The notes: generated from the sequence alone by a model not told the origin. 32,743 nt of DNA from Halobacteriales archaeon QS_4_69_34 (GCA_003021045.1 PXRN01000016.1:1-32743); one strand, 5' to 3'. Shown: positions 1 through 9,303, counted from the first letter of the stretch. Made by a program: numbers and translations.

Positions 1-169
1 CGGGCGAGCCGGTCTCGCGGCCGGATTCGCCGCGGTAGAACCAGAGATCCGACCCGCAGATGGCGGTGTGGGTGACGCGGACGAGCGCGTCGGTCGGCGA
101 CTCGACTTCGGGCGCGGGGCGCTCCTCGACGCGGATGTCCTCCGGACCGTGATAGACGGCTGCACGCAT
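1..169 (-). CDS. Zinc-dependent alcohol dehydrogenase, N-terminal fragment
   Basis: Partial gene: the first 56 residues, with the rest running off the left edge. It begins MRAAVYHGPEDIRVEE and continues with a segment containing AICGSDLWFYRG. This is the N-terminal GroES-like domain of the medium-chain dehydrogenase/reductase family. The Cys of CGSD is the usual first ligand of the catalytic zinc, and the family oxidises alcohols or aldehydes with NAD(P). The start is the ATG whose complement is at 167-169; no clear TATA box or Shine-Dalgarno is seen before it. Substrate cannot be inferred from this fragment. Family assignment is firm; specific function is unknown. Confidence 0.8.
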   Translation of the reverse strand, partial: MRAAVYHGPEDIRVEERPAPEVESPTDALVRVTHTAICGSDLWFYRGESGRETGSP

Positions 170-290
170 CGGGTCCGCTACTCGCGGGCGGCCCAAGAGC
201 CCGTCGGCCCGGCCCCGTAGGCAGTACTTCCCCCGTGTCGACCGCTCGGCCACCGACGCTGACACATTCACGTCAGGTTTGCTGTCTTTC

Positions 291-1328
291 TCACGTCGGT
301 CCCGCCGAGTTCTCGGCCCCGTCGTCCGCCTCGACCGCGCCTTCCGGTCCCCTGCTCCCGGCGTCGCTCTCGCACCCACCGTTGTTCGTGGGCCCGCTCG
401 CGGCGTCCGTCCCTTCCACTCGCCCGGTGAGGCGTTCGGCGTCCTCGTCGGCCCGCCACTCGCCGAGCTCCTTCGGATCGACGTGGACGAACACGTCGTC
501 GATCCGGGGCAGCGCGCGGATCGACGCGACGATCGCCGACTCGATGGCGTGAGCCTCCCGGAGGGTGCGGTCGCCCTCGACCTCGACGTGGAGGCTCACG
601 TCGATTTCGGGGCCGACGTAGTGAGCGATCACCTCGTGGACGCCCTCGACGTCGGGATGGGCGAGCGCGCGCCGGACGATCGTCGCCCTGAGCGACTCGG
701 GGGGTGCGCGGCCCACGAGGTAGCCGACGTTGTCCCGGACGATCTCGAAACCGGTGTAATAGATACCGAGTGCGACGACGCCCGCAGCCAGCGGATCGAA
801 GACGGGGAAGCCGGCCTGCGCGCCGAGAACGCCGACGAGTGCCGCCCCGGCGGTCAGGACGTCGTTGCGGTTGTCGAGCGCCGTGGCCGAGAGCGCCGGG
901 GAGTCGTGGGTTTCGCCGGCACGCAGGCAGTAGCGATAGAGGCCGTACTTGAGGACGCCCGCGCCGGTTAGCACCGCGACGGCGGCTGGACCGCGGGAGA
1001 CGGCGACGTCGCCGGCGAGAATCACGTCGAGCGCGCGCCAGAGGACGAACCCGCCGGTGGCGAACACCGAGAGCGCGATGGCGAGGGCGACGAACGGTTC
1101 GATACGCTCGTGGCCGTGCGGGTGCTCGGCGTCCGGCGGGCGCGTGGTGAGATAGAGCCCGCCGAGCACGACCGCGGAGTAGACGGCGTCGACGAGACTG
1201 TTGATCGCCTCCGAGCCGACCGCGAGGCTGCCCGTCCCGATCCAGACCCACCCCTTGGCGACGACGAGCAGTCCGTTAGCGGCAAGCACCAGCAGCCCGA
1301 CTCGCCGGACCGCCGCGGCGCGCTCCAT
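291..1328 (-). CDS. Cation diffusion facilitator (CDF) family metal transporter
   Basis: Integral membrane antiporter exporting divalent metal ions. The first two thirds are hydrophobic with the CDF landmarks GSLAVGSEAINSLVD (TM2), HPHGHERIEPF (loop) and LDNRNDVLTAG (TM5). A cytoplasmic domain with VEGVHEVIAHYVGPEIDVSLHVEV follows, then an acidic disordered tail of about 60 residues. Counting from the chosen ATG, the TM metal site is N43/D47 in TM2 and D152/D156 in TM5. In the zinc exporter E. coli YiiP the equivalents are Asp/Asp and His/Asp. Loss of the His argues against zinc and for manganese or another metal (inference). The open frame extends to a TTG at 1355 (354 aa), but the ATG at 1328 (345 aa) matches the family better. 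The gene stands alone between unrelated neighbours. Confidence 0.85.
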   Translation of the reverse strand: MERAAAVRRVGLLVLAANGLLVVAKGWVWIGTGSLAVGSEAINSLVDAVYSAVVLGGLYLTTRPPDAEHPHGHERIEPFVALAIALSVFATGGFVLWRALDVILAGDVAVSRGPAAVAVLTGAGVLKYGLYRYCLRAGETHDSPALSATALDNRNDVLTAGAALVGVLGAQAGFPVFDPLAAGVVALGIYYTGFEIVRDNVGYLVGRAPPESLRATIVRRALAHPDVEGVHEVIAHYVGPEIDVSLHVEVEGDRTLREAHAIESAIVASIRALPRIDDVFVHVDPKELGEWRADEDAERLTGRVEGTDAASGPTNNGGCESDAGSRGPEGAVEADDGAENSAGPT

Positions 1329-1403
1329 CACGTCCCCTGAGCGAGCGTCGCTCAAAGGTGCTTCGACGATGGCGTGGATGGCGTCTCTCCCCGCGAGTCG
1401 CGC

Positions 1404-1967
1404 CTACTCGATACGTACCGCCTCGTCCGTCCCGTCGATCGTCACACCCTCTTGGGCGGCGAAGGCCGCCTGGAGGCGCTCGTAGGTGTCCTCCAGTGCC
1501 TCGACGACGACCTTCGTGTCGCCGATCACGGCCATGAAGTTGGTGTCACCCGCCCACCGGGGGACGACGTGGGTGTGGAGGTGGTCCCCGATCGAGCCGC
1601 CGGCCGCGCTCCCGAGGTTGAGCCCGGCATTGAAGCCGTCGGGACCCAACGATTCGTCAAGGGCGCTTATCGTCCGCTGCGTGAGTCGGGCGTGGCCGAG
1701 CAGCACTTCCTCCGAGAGGTCGCGGTAGTCGCCGGTGTGGCGGTAGGGGATCACCATCGCGTGACCAGGATTGTAGGGGTAGTTGTTGAGCAGACAGAAG
1801 GCGTGCTCGCCGCGGGCGACGATCCGGTTCTCGCGGTCCGCGGCCGCGGCGGGCAGCGAACAGAACGGGCACTCGCCGTTCTCGCTGTCGGGAGTACTTC
1901 CCTCGCTCTCCCGATCGAGATCGCGCTCGACCCACTCGATCCGCCACGGCGCGAACAGCTGGTCCAT
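1404..1967 (-). CDS. HIT-family nucleotide hydrolase/phosphorylase
   Basis: 187-residue histidine-triad protein. The signature GDHLHTHVVPRW has the three spaced histidines H129, H131 and H133, the middle one being the usual nucleophile for attack on the alpha-phosphate. An upstream C33-P-F-C36 pair is the zinc-binding element seen in Ap4A-phosphorylase-like and related HIT proteins. NNYPYNPGHAMVIPYRH is the conserved nucleotide-binding segment. The protein probably acts on dinucleoside polyphosphates or nucleoside phosphoramidates in the cytoplasm; the exact substrate is unknown. The start ATG is supported by a TATA-like GTTAAC 24-29 nt upstream, giving a leaderless message. Family call is firm. 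Confidence 0.9.
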   Translation of the reverse strand: MDQLFAPWRIEWVERDLDRESEGSTPDSENGECPFCSLPAAAADRENRIVARGEHAFCLLNNYPYNPGHAMVIPYRHTGDYRDLSEEVLLGHARLTQRTISALDESLGPDGFNAGLNLGSAAGGSIGDHLHTHVVPRWAGDTNFMAVIGDTKVVVEALEDTYERLQAAFAAQEGVTIDGTDEAVRIE

Positions 1968-1990
1968 GCGTCCGCTGGTGGGCGAAGCGA

Positions 1991-1996
1991 GTTAAC
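1991..1996 (-). promoter_or_regulatory. TATA-like element of the HIT gene
   Basis: GTTAAC lies 24-29 nt before the HIT-protein ATG in an otherwise GC-rich stretch. This is the spacing expected for a leaderless haloarchaeal transcript. Confidence 0.5.
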
Positions 1997-2192
1997 GGCT
2001 CCCTCTCGTGTCCCTGCCGCCGGCAGCCCGGACGAGCGCATCCTCATAAGCCCCGTGCTTGTTCACGACTGTTTCAGTCCGGCTCCGCGGTCGAACGGTG
2101 TGGGCCGATTATCGACTTTCACCGCCCCTCGCTCCGTTTTTACTGTTTCAGCCGCTCGAACGGAAACGAACGGCCGCGGACGAAATGGGGTG

Positions 2193-2198
2193 TTTATG
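2193..2198 (+). promoter_or_regulatory. TATA-like element of the small zinc-ribbon gene
   Basis: TTTATG lies 26-31 nt before the ATG at 2224, consistent with a leaderless transcript. It supports that ATG over the longer upstream-open frame. Confidence 0.5.
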
Positions 2199-2223
2199 CT
2201 CGATTCGGCCATGGTGTAGTTCA

Positions 2224-2424
2224 ATGTCGATCAGGAACGAGTCTGCTGGCGATCTCACGGAAGACTGTGACGGCTGCGCTCGCGAGACTCCCCACAGCGT
2301 TTCGATCCAGCTCCGCACCGAGAGCACGAAAGAGGAAAACGCCGAGTTCTCCCGCGAACCCTACCGCGTGAGCGAATGCATGCACTGTGGCGAGCAACGC
2401 ATCCTCCGGATGAACAACGCCTGA
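2224..2424 (+). CDS. Small haloarchaeal zinc-ribbon protein (DUF7835-like)
   Basis: 66-residue protein beginning MSIRNESAGDLTEDC. Two CxxC pairs, C15/C18 (CDGC) and C52/C55 (CMHC), would bind one zinc and form a compact beta-ribbon. The segment between them, with FSREPYRVSEC, and the RMNNA terminus recall a family of tiny conserved haloarchaeal zinc-ribbon proteins, from memory DUF7835. No function is established. The frame is open further upstream (to 2059), but this ATG fits both the TATA-like box 31 nt before it and the conserved N-terminus. It stands alone, divergent from the HIT gene. Confidence 0.8.
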   Translation: MSIRNESAGDLTEDCDGCARETPHSVSIQLRTESTKEENAEFSREPYRVSECMHCGEQRILRMNNA

Positions 2425-2577
2425 GGAGACCGCTTCCCGGCGAAATCTGCACGTCCCCGAACCCGCGGCGGGCGGCGGCTTCTGTGAACGACGGACGGCT
2501 TCTCGACGGCGTCGACGAACCGTCCGTGACCGGTGTGGCGACGCCGCGAACGCTCGAATCGGATCGCGGTGCGGGAC

Positions 2578-3285
2578 TCAGTCCGACGTGACGGCGACCT
2601 CGCCCTCGGGTCCTTCCTGCGTTTCGGTCGTACTCGCTTCCTCGCGGGCGGCTTTCTCCTCGGACTCTTTCTTGTCCTTGATTTTCTTCATCCTGAATAT
2701 CTCTTCGCGTTCCTGCTCTTCGAGCTTCTGCTCGATGTACTCCTGGGACTCGTGGAGATCGGGCAGGAGCTTGAACTCGAGGGCGTTGACGCGGCGCTTC
2801 GTGGTTTCGATCTCGTCGAGCATCTTTTTCATCGCGGTTTCGACCTCCGCGGCGAGGATGATCTGCTCTAGAAGCTCCTCGTAGGCGTCGGCGGCCTCGT
2901 CGATGCGCGCGCTCGTCCCGAGGACGCCGTAGCCGCGCTCGTCGAGGCGCTTTTTGACCTTGGTGGACTCGATCTGGGGGACCACCACGCCCATGATGTT
3001 CTTCGAATTGATCGTGATCTCGGGGTGCTCTTCGAGCGCCGCGGCCGCCCCCCGGACGGCGACGTCACCCTCCATTGCCCGTGCCACGTCGATGGTCTCT
3101 TGGGCCGCCTCGTAGTCGTCCTGCATGTCCGAGCGGACGTCCTTGGACTGGTCGAGGATGTCCATGAACTCCATGATGAGGCCGTCACGCTTCTTCTCTA
3201 GGGTGTCGTGGCCGCGCTCGGAGAGCTCGATGCGGTCCTCGATCGCCATCAGGTTCTTCCGGGTGGGCTTGACGTCGGTGGTCAT
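2578..3285 (-). CDS. atpD: A-type ATP synthase subunit D
   Basis: 235-residue central-stalk (rotor shaft) subunit of the A1 sector, last gene of the atp operon. It begins [21 protein letters not shown], the usual start of archaeal V/A-type subunit D. Two long coiled-coil helices flank a short globular part containing [17 protein letters not shown]. Its shaft lies inside the A3B3 hexamer and transmits rotation from the membrane ring. The last 40 or so residues are a charged KEEEE/TTE-rich tail, longer than the functional coiled coil needs. A 196-nt gap separates it from atpB, long for this operon. A weak AT-poor TATA-like stretch near 3309-3318 might give it its own promoter, but that is uncertain. 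Identity is firm. Confidence 0.95.
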   Translation of the reverse strand: MTTDVKPTRKNLMAIEDRIELSERGHDTLEKKRDGLIMEFMDILDQSKDVRSDMQDDYEAAQETIDVARAMEGDVAVRGAAAALEEHPEITINSKNIMGVVVPQIESTKVKKRLDERGYGVLGTSARIDEAADAYEELLEQIILAAEVETAMKKMLDEIETTKRRVNALEFKLLPDLHESQEYIEQKLEEQEREEIFRMKKIKDKKESEEKAAREEASTTETQEGPEGEVAVTSD

Positions 3286-3481
3286 GTAACGGCCCGTTGT
3301 CGACCGAGGCTCTTACCTCTTGTCGTCGCGCGGCTGCGGGTCGTGGCTCGACCGGACGACCCGGGATTCGGCGGCGCGTTCCCATCGAGATAGAGCGTAA
3401 TCTCGATCACCGCAAAAACCGAACCAGAGTGGGTCGCGTTCGACGGTCCCCGGGGGACGGTTCGCGAGCGACGTGGCCCGG

Positions 3482-4954
3482 CTAGTCCGCGGCGGCCTCG
3501 TCGGCGTCCGCGGACCCCTCGCTCTCGTTCTCGCTCTCGCCGGCGACCCCGGTATCGACGTCCTCGCGGTAGTACGTCTCGATGTGCTCCTCGTCGACGC
3601 GGTTGAGCTCGGTCCGTGGCAGCGTCGAGAGCAGCTCCCAGCCGATGTCGAGGGTCTCCCCGACGTCGCGGTTCGTGTCGTAGCCCTGCTGGACGAACTC
3701 GCTCTCGAACCGATCGGCCAGATCGAGATAGAGGTTGTCCCGCTCGGAGAGCGCCTCCCGGCCCACGATGTTCACGAGGTCGCGCAGGTCCTCGCCCTCG
3801 GCGTAGGCGGCGTAGAGCTGGTCGGAGACGTCGCCGTGGTCCTCGCGGGTGAGGCCCTCGCCGATGCCGTCGTCCATCAGCCGCGAGAGACTCGGCAGCA
3901 CGTTGATCGGCGGGGCGATCCCCTGTGAGTTGAGGTTTCGGTCCATCATGATCTGGCCCTCGGTGATGTACCCCGTCAGATCGGGGATCGGGTGGGTATC
4001 GTCGTCGCCCGGCATCGTGAGGATCGGGATCTGCGTGACCGATCCCTCGCGGCCCTTGATGCGGCCTGCGCGCTCGTAGAGCTGGGCGAGGTCGGTGTAC
4101 ATGTAGCCCGGATAGCCCCGTCTCCCCGGGACCTCCTCGCGCGCGGCCCCGATCTCCCGCAGGGCCTCACAGTAGTTGGTCATGTCCGTGAGGATCACGA
4201 GCACGTGATAGCCCTTCTCGAAGGCGAGATACTCCGCTGTGGTGAGCGCGAGCCGCGGCGTGATGGTGCGCTCGACGGCCGGATCGTCCGCGAGGTTGGC
4301 GAAGACGACCGAGCGTTCGAGCGCGCCCGTGCGCTCGAAGTCCGCGAGGAACTCGTTTGACTCCTCGGCGGTGATCCCCATCGCGCCGAAGATGACGGCG
4401 AACTCCGAACCATCGCCGTCGTCTTCGCCGCTCCCTTCGTCCTCCTCGGGGACGGTCGCCTGCCGGGCGATCTGGAGCGCCAGATCGTTGTGTGGTAGGC
4501 CCGACCCCGAGAAGATCGGGAGCTTCTGGCCCCGAACGAGGGTGTTCATGCCGTCGATGGCGCTCACGCCGGCTTGAATGAACTCCTCGGGGTACTCACG
4601 AGCGAAGGGGTTGATCGCCGCGCCGACGATGTCCTGGCGCTCGTCGGGCACGATCTCCGGGCCGCCGTCGATCGGCTGGCCCGACCCGTCGAGCACCCGT
4701 CCCAGCAGGTCCTCGGTGACGGGCATCTTGAGCGTCTCGCCGAGAAAGCGCACCGACGCCTCACGGTCGATCCCGGTAGTGCCCTCGAACACCTGGATGG
4801 CGACGAACTCCTCGGAGGACTCGAGCACCTGCCCACGCAGGGTCTCGCCCGCGGACGTCTCGATCTCGACGATCTCGTCGTAGCCCACCGGCTCGTCGAT
4901 CTCGACGAACACGAGGGGACCGCTGACCTCCTCGATGGTCTGGTATTCCTTCAT
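3482..4954 (-). CDS. atpB: A-type ATP synthase subunit B
   Basis: 490-residue non-catalytic subunit of the A3B3 head. It begins [19 protein letters not shown] and carries the conserved [20 protein letters not shown] segment, where the classical GxxGxGKT P-loop is replaced by SGSGLPHN. That is the hallmark of the regulatory B subunit. [22 protein letters not shown] and [22 protein letters not shown] are further family signatures. The last 20 or so residues form an acidic Glu/Asp/Ser/Ala tail, probably disordered, typical of salt-in proteins. It starts 12 nt after the atpA stop codon, so it is certainly in the same transcript. Identity is firm. Confidence 0.97.
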   Translation of the reverse strand: MKEYQTIEEVSGPLVFVEIDEPVGYDEIVEIETSAGETLRGQVLESSEEFVAIQVFEGTTGIDREASVRFLGETLKMPVTEDLLGRVLDGSGQPIDGGPEIVPDERQDIVGAAINPFAREYPEEFIQAGVSAIDGMNTLVRGQKLPIFSGSGLPHNDLALQIARQATVPEEDEGSGEDDGDGSEFAVIFGAMGITAEESNEFLADFERTGALERSVVFANLADDPAVERTITPRLALTTAEYLAFEKGYHVLVILTDMTNYCEALREIGAAREEVPGRRGYPGYMYTDLAQLYERAGRIKGREGSVTQIPILTMPGDDDTHPIPDLTGYITEGQIMMDRNLNSQGIAPPINVLPSLSRLMDDGIGEGLTREDHGDVSDQLYAAYAEGEDLRDLVNIVGREALSERDNLYLDLADRFESEFVQQGYDTNRDVGETLDIGWELLSTLPRTELNRVDEEHIETYYREDVDTGVAGESENESEGSADADEAAAD

Positions 4955-4966
4955 TGCTGTAGTTTT

Positions 4967-6730
4967 CTAGTATTTGTCACCGAGCTGGTGCTCGATGTCG
5001 CTTTCGATCTCCTCGATGAACGGTTCGTACTCCTCGGTGGTGCCGATCCGGTTCAGGCGGGGCGCGGCGTCGATCGAGGTGATCTCCTCGACGGGCACCC
5101 CCGCGTCGAGCGCCGCGAACGCCTCGTCGTGGTAGGTCTTGATCGCGCCCATGATCAGGTAGGTCTTCTCGGGCGGCGAGTAGGCGTCGACGTCGTGGAG
5201 CGCGTTCTGCTGGAGGAACGCCTCCCGGAGGTACCGGGCCACCTCGAGGGTGAGCTGCTGGTCCTCCGGCAGGGCGTCTTTCCCCACGAGCTGGACGATC
5301 TCCTGGAGCTCCGCCTCCTCGTCGAGCGTGTCGATCGCCCACTGGCGGACCGCCGCCCAGTCGGACGCGACCTCCTCCTCGAACCACGGGTCGAGCTGAT
5401 CGCGGTACAGTGAGTAGGACTCGTTCCAGTTGATCGCCGGGAAGTGCCGGCGCTCGGCGAGGTCCGCGTCCAGCGCCCAGAACGTCTTGACGATCCGCAG
5501 GGTGTTCTGCGTTACCGGCTCGGAGAAGTCCCCGCCGGGTGGCGACACCGCGCCCACGACCGATATCGATCCCTCGCGATCGCCGAGGGCATCGAAGTAG
5601 CCCGCGCGCTCGTAGAACTCCGAGAGGCGCGCGGCGAGGTAGGCGGGATAACCCTCCTCGCCGGGCATCTCCTCCAATCTCGAACTGATCTCGCGCATCG
5701 CCTCCGCCCACCGCGACGTGGAGTCGGCCATCAGCGCCACGTCGTAGCCCATGTCGCGGTAGAACTCCGCGATCGTGATTCCCGTGTACACGCAGGACTC
5801 GCGGGCCGCGACGGGCATGTTCGAGGTGTTGGCGATGAGGCAGGTCCGGCTCATCAGCGGCTTCCCGGTGTTGGGGTCCTCCAGATCGGGGAAGTCGTCG
5901 ATCACCTCCGTCATCTCGTTGCCCCGCTCGCCACAGCCGATGTAGACCACGATGTCGGCGTCGGAGAACTTGGCGAGGCTCTGCTGGGTGACGGTCTTCC
6001 CGCTACCGAAGGGGCCGGGAATCGCCGCCGTGCCACCCTTCGCCAGCGGGAACAAGCCGTCCTGGATACGCTGGCCCGTGACGAGCGGTGTCGTCGGCGT
6101 CTGCTTGTCGACCGTGGGTCGGGCCTCCCGGACCGGCCACTCCTGGTACATCGAGACCGTCTCACCGGAGTCGAGTTCCACCACCGTGTCCTCGACGGCG
6201 AACTCGCCCTCGGCGACGCTCTCGACGGTCCCGCCCTCGTGGCCCGGCGGGACGAGCACCTTGTGTTCGATGCTCTCGGTCTCGGGAACGGTGCCGACGA
6301 CGTCGCCGGGCCCCACGTCCTCGCCCTCCTCGACGGTCGGCGTGAACGCCCAGTGTTTTTCGAGGTCGATGCCGGGGGCATCCACGCCGCGGTCGAGAAA
6401 GGCCCCCATCCGGTCTTCGAGCACGTCGAGGGGGCGCTGGACGCCGTCGTAGATCGAGTCCAGCATCCCGGGGCCGAGGTCGACCGACAGGGGTTCGCCG
6501 GTGTTCTCGACCGGCTCGCCCGGAGCCACGTTCGAGGTCTCCTCGTAGACCTGGATGGTGGTGCGGTTGCCCTCGATCTCGATCACCTCGCCCATTAGAC
6601 CCTCATCGCCGACGTAGACGACGTCGTTCATCCGGGCCCCGAGGTCGGTGGCGACCACGACGGGGCCGCTCACGCTCTCGATCCGACCGTCCTCGCTCGT
6701 TCCCGTTTCGGTTTCCGTTGCTTGACTCAT
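4967..6730 (-). CDS. atpA: A-type ATP synthase catalytic subunit A
   Basis: 587-residue catalytic subunit that synthesises or hydrolyses ATP. The Walker A motif GPFGSGKT is at residues 239-246, with GCGERGNEM and [17 protein letters not shown] after it. The roughly 90-residue non-homologous region specific to V/A-type A subunits sits between the N-terminal barrel and the P-loop ([14 protein letters not shown] and following). Length matches ordinary archaeal A subunits, and no intein is inserted at the P-loop, a frequent intein site in this family. The 81-nt leader between atpF and atpA contains a two-unit 16-nt tandem repeat. Identity is firm. Confidence 0.98.
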   Translation of the reverse strand: MSQATETETGTSEDGRIESVSGPVVVATDLGARMNDVVYVGDEGLMGEVIEIEGNRTTIQVYEETSNVAPGEPVENTGEPLSVDLGPGMLDSIYDGVQRPLDVLEDRMGAFLDRGVDAPGIDLEKHWAFTPTVEEGEDVGPGDVVGTVPETESIEHKVLVPPGHEGGTVESVAEGEFAVEDTVVELDSGETVSMYQEWPVREARPTVDKQTPTTPLVTGQRIQDGLFPLAKGGTAAIPGPFGSGKTVTQQSLAKFSDADIVVYIGCGERGNEMTEVIDDFPDLEDPNTGKPLMSRTCLIANTSNMPVAARESCVYTGITIAEFYRDMGYDVALMADSTSRWAEAMREISSRLEEMPGEEGYPAYLAARLSEFYERAGYFDALGDREGSISVVGAVSPPGGDFSEPVTQNTLRIVKTFWALDADLAERRHFPAINWNESYSLYRDQLDPWFEEEVASDWAAVRQWAIDTLDEEAELQEIVQLVGKDALPEDQQLTLEVARYLREAFLQQNALHDVDAYSPPEKTYLIMGAIKTYHDEAFAALDAGVPVEEITSIDAAPRLNRIGTTEEYEPFIEEIESDIEHQLGDKY

Positions 6731-6742
6731 GTGTGGTGTGTA

Positions 6743-6774
6743 GTCCGTGGTAGTTGGCGTCCGTGGTAGTCGGC
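6743..6774. repeat. Two-unit 16-nt tandem repeat in the atpA leader
   Basis: Units at 6743-6758 and 6759-6774 share GTCCGTGGTAGT and differ at one position out of 16. They lie between the atpF stop and the atpA start, so they are transcribed in the polycistronic mRNA just before the atpA ATG. Confidence 0.75.
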
Positions 6775-6811
6775 TCTCGTAGTAGCCGTGGTGGGCCCGC
6801 AGTCGGCGTCG

Positions 6812-7132
6812 CTACTCGTCCATCAGGTCGATGCCGATCGCGCGTTTGATCTGCTCGCGCAGTCCGCCGCCCGCACCGTCGCCCCCGAGGGTGACGAGCG
6901 TCGGCTCGATGCTCGTCTCGGCCGTCTCCCTGACGTCCCGCGAGAGGTGCTGCATGTCTTCGGCGTGCATCACGACGATGCCAACCTCCTCGTCGGCGAA
7001 CGTCCGCTCGACCGGCGCGTCGAGTTCGTCGGGCTTGTCCCCCTCGGGGACGGCCTCGACCTTGCGCACGCCTGCGAGCCTGAACCCGTCGGTGAACGTC
7101 GGGCTGCCGATCACCGCGATCTCCCGGCTCAT
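6812..7132 (-). CDS. atpF: A-type ATP synthase subunit F
   Basis: 106-residue central-stalk subunit that sits with D and C and modulates coupling. It begins MSREIAVIGSPTFTDGFRLAG, the standard start of V/A-type subunit F (Rossmann-like alpha/beta fold with IGxxxxxxGFRLAG). A flexible C-terminal part follows, containing DGAGGGLREQIKRAIGIDL. It follows atpC after 88 nt and precedes atpA by 81 nt in the same direction. Length and sequence are as expected. Identity is firm. Confidence 0.95.
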   Translation of the reverse strand: MSREIAVIGSPTFTDGFRLAGVRKVEAVPEGDKPDELDAPVERTFADEEVGIVVMHAEDMQHLSRDVRETAETSIEPTLVTLGGDGAGGGLREQIKRAIGIDLMDE

Positions 7133-7220
7133 CGTCCCCGGCTACTCGCGCCGCCCGTTTCGACCTGTCGGTTCGTCCTCGACGCCGCCCCCGTCGCCGG
7201 CCGCCCGCGCCCGGCCCGGC

Positions 7221-8282
7221 TCACAGCAACACCAGCTCCTCCTCGATCGCCTCTGTCGGGAGACCGGCCTCGCTCCCGCGGGCGATGGCGCGGACGTTCT
7301 CGACCTCGCGCTCTTTGGCGAGCACGTAGGCGAACACCGGACACACCGAGAGGGGATAGACGTTCGAGAGGTGGTCGGCGTACTCAAGCAGCGCGGCCTC
7401 GAGGGCACGCTCGAAGTCGACGAGGCCCCCGGCGGCGTCGAGGTCGTCGAGCGCCGCCGCGAGGTCCTCGCCGTAGGGGCTCTCGCGCAGGCGCGCGACC
7501 AGTTCCCCGGGGCTGCCCGCCAGTCCGCGGAGCTCGCCCGCCGAGAACAGCCGCCCGCCCTCGATGAAGTACTCCGCGGGGTCGACGTCCGCGCCGCTGC
7601 GCGCGAGCCGGAGGGCGTTGCGGACGTTCCGGAAGTCGATCTCGGCTTCGAGGAACTCGACGTACAGCTCCGTCGCGCGGTCGCGCTCCCGGGGAAGGTC
7701 CGCGAGCAGTCCCTCGTAGTACGCCCGGTCGACGGCGTTCTCGAGGGGGACGAGGCTGTCCTCCGCCTCGTAGGTCTCGAAGGCCGTTTCGAGCCCGTCG
7801 GCGAACATCGTTCCCGAGAGCTGATCGACGACCGTCTCGATCGAGTCCGCTTCGAGGAGCCGATCCACCTGTCTGTCGTCGAACTCGCCGGCCCTGATGA
7901 GGTCGGCCTCGATCGCCTCGCGGTCGGCTCCCGAGTACAGCCCGCGGAGCACGGTCTTGACGTTCCAAGCGTCGAACGTACGGAGGTAGCGCGCGACGTA
8001 GTCGTAGAGCCGCCCGTCGGCCCAGCGCAGGAGGTCCTCGAAGTGCTTGGCCATGTTGCGGTGGAGCGCGTACTCGATGAGGTCCACGCCGGAGTGGCGC
8101 GCGCCGAGCGCGTTCAGCTCCGCCTCGTACTCCGACTCCTCCATGAAGCGGGCGATCTCGCCGGGGCCCATCCGCACCAGCTTCCGGTAGTCGTCCTCGT
8201 CGAACAGCTTCGCCCGGCGCGAGCGCACCCGCGCGGTGACGTACTCGTAGTTCGATTCACCGCTCCCGGCCGTCGCGCTCAT
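7221..8282 (-). CDS. atpC: A-type ATP synthase subunit C
   Basis: 353-residue subunit homologous to V-ATPase subunit d. It is an all-helical funnel that joins the central stalk (D/F) to the membrane K ring. It begins MSATAGSGESNYEYVTARVRSRRAKL. The N-terminal NYEYVTARVRSR and the repeated helical lobes with FEDLLRWADGRLYDYVARYLR are family features, and it ends in LPTEAIEEELVLL. The start codon overlaps the atpE stop in an ATGA, which fixes the start; the frame stays open far upstream, but that part is antisense-like Arg-rich noise. Overlap implies translational coupling to atpE. Identity is firm. Confidence 0.95.
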   Translation of the reverse strand: MSATAGSGESNYEYVTARVRSRRAKLFDEDDYRKLVRMGPGEIARFMEESEYEAELNALGARHSGVDLIEYALHRNMAKHFEDLLRWADGRLYDYVARYLRTFDAWNVKTVLRGLYSGADREAIEADLIRAGEFDDRQVDRLLEADSIETVVDQLSGTMFADGLETAFETYEAEDSLVPLENAVDRAYYEGLLADLPRERDRATELYVEFLEAEIDFRNVRNALRLARSGADVDPAEYFIEGGRLFSAGELRGLAGSPGELVARLRESPYGEDLAAALDDLDAAGGLVDFERALEAALLEYADHLSNVYPLSVCPVFAYVLAKEREVENVRAIARGSEAGLPTEAIEEELVLL

Positions 8283-8950
8283 CGGTCCGTGGCGCTCCCG
8301 GTGTCGCCCTCGGTCTCGGTTCCGGTTCCATCCCCGCTCTCGATTTCGGTCCCGCCCGCGCCACCGGTGCCGTTCTCGAAGAGCCGGTCGCTGACCGCGC
8401 GCAGCTCCTCGTCCCAGACGGCGTCGAGCACCGAGTCGAAGGTGTCGTTTACCCGTACGCGGGAGCGCTCGCTCTCGGCGACGATCCCGCCCAGACAATC
8501 GATCTCGCCGGCGCGCTCGAAGTCCTCGTAGTCCGCGAGGACCGCGTCGAGCAGGTCGGCGTCGTCGGCCCGGCCGTAGACCTCGACGGTCGCGCCGGCC
8601 TCGAACTCCCGTGCGGCGTCGTCGAGCAGTGCCCGGGTCAGCGCCTCGCGTCGGTCGCCCGACAGCGCCGCGACGCGCGCCGCGGCCGCCTCGCGGACGT
8701 CCTCGAGGACGTCCCGGCGAGCTTCGAGGCGCTGTTGTTTGGCTTCGAGCTTGGCGCTCGACAGCCGCTGTTCGCGCTCGCGTTCGATCGTCGTCTCGAT
8801 TTCGCGCTCGCGCTCGGCTTCGATCTCCGCGGCGTCGTCCTCCGCGGCAGCGACGATCTCTTCGGCGCGTGCGTCGGCCTCCTCGCGGATGCGCGCGGCG
8901 CGCTCCTCGGCTTCCTCGGTGATGTCCCCGGCGACCGTATCGAGGCTCAT
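8279..8950 (-). CDS. atpE: A-type ATP synthase subunit E
   Basis: 223-residue peripheral-stalk subunit that pairs with H as a stator. It begins MSLDTVAGDITEEAEERAARIREEADARAEEI. A long acidic coiled coil (about residues 10-90) is followed by a globular head with DCLGGIVAESERSRVRVNDTFDSVLD, the conserved C-terminal domain of V/A-type E. The last 30 or so residues are an unusual Gly/Thr/Glu-rich low-complexity tail, beyond the point where E subunits normally end. The stop overlaps the atpC start. It begins 5 nt after the atpK stop. Identity is firm. Confidence 0.95.
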   Translation of the reverse strand: MSLDTVAGDITEEAEERAARIREEADARAEEIVAAAEDDAAEIEAEREREIETTIEREREQRLSSAKLEAKQQRLEARRDVLEDVREAAAARVAALSGDRREALTRALLDDAAREFEAGATVEVYGRADDADLLDAVLADYEDFERAGEIDCLGGIVAESERSRVRVNDTFDSVLDAVWDEELRAVSDRLFENGTGGAGGTEIESGDGTGTETEGDTGSATDR

Positions 8951-8955
8951 GGGCG

Positions 8956-9237
8956 TTAGGGAAGCAGGAACGCAAGCACGAACGCGAAGATCACGATCGT
9001 CTCCGGGATCACGGTCAACAGTAGCGCCACACCCAGCGAGATCGAGTCCTCGGCGAGCGCGCCGACGGCGGCCGCGCCGATGCCACGCTCGGCGATCCCC
9101 GCGCCGAGCCCGGCGATCCCGACGCCGATCCCGACGCCGAGTGCCGCGGCACCCTCACCCGTGAGTGCAGATTGGCCGCCACCTTCCTGAACGAGCGGTA
9201 CGAGCGTGTCGACGAACGCAATGACCAGTTCTATCAT
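8956..9237 (-). CDS. atpK: A-type ATP synthase subunit K (membrane rotor ring)
   Basis: 93-residue proteolipid of the rotor ring. A short hydrophobic N-terminus is followed by a two-helix hairpin. The first helix is glycine-rich (GVGIGVGIAGLGAGIAERGIG, about residues 34-54). The second, about 66-92, carries the ion-binding carboxylate E79 in TVIPETIVIF. No glutamine is visible in the first helix at the place used for sodium binding, so protons are the likelier coupling ion (inference). The upstream 263-nt gap contains a good TATA-like element, so this gene may be transcribed both from the operon promoter and from its own. Identity is firm. Confidence 0.95.
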   Translation of the reverse strand: MIELVIAFVDTLVPLVQEGGGQSALTGEGAAALGVGIGVGIAGLGAGIAERGIGAAAVGALAEDSISLGVALLLTVIPETIVIFAFVLAFLLP

Positions 9238-9275
9238 TCGTTTATGGGGTCCTCAGTCGCGTGTTCGCTCGTCTC

Positions 9276-9286
9276 CGAACGGTTCG
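9276..9286. repeat. Short palindrome upstream of atpK
   Basis: CGAACGGTTCG is a perfect inverted repeat around one central base. It lies between the candidate TATA box and the atpK start, where a repressor or an mRNA structure could act. It is short enough to be chance. Confidence 0.35.
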
Positions 9287-9303
9287 TAGTGCCGCCAGCC
9301 CCG

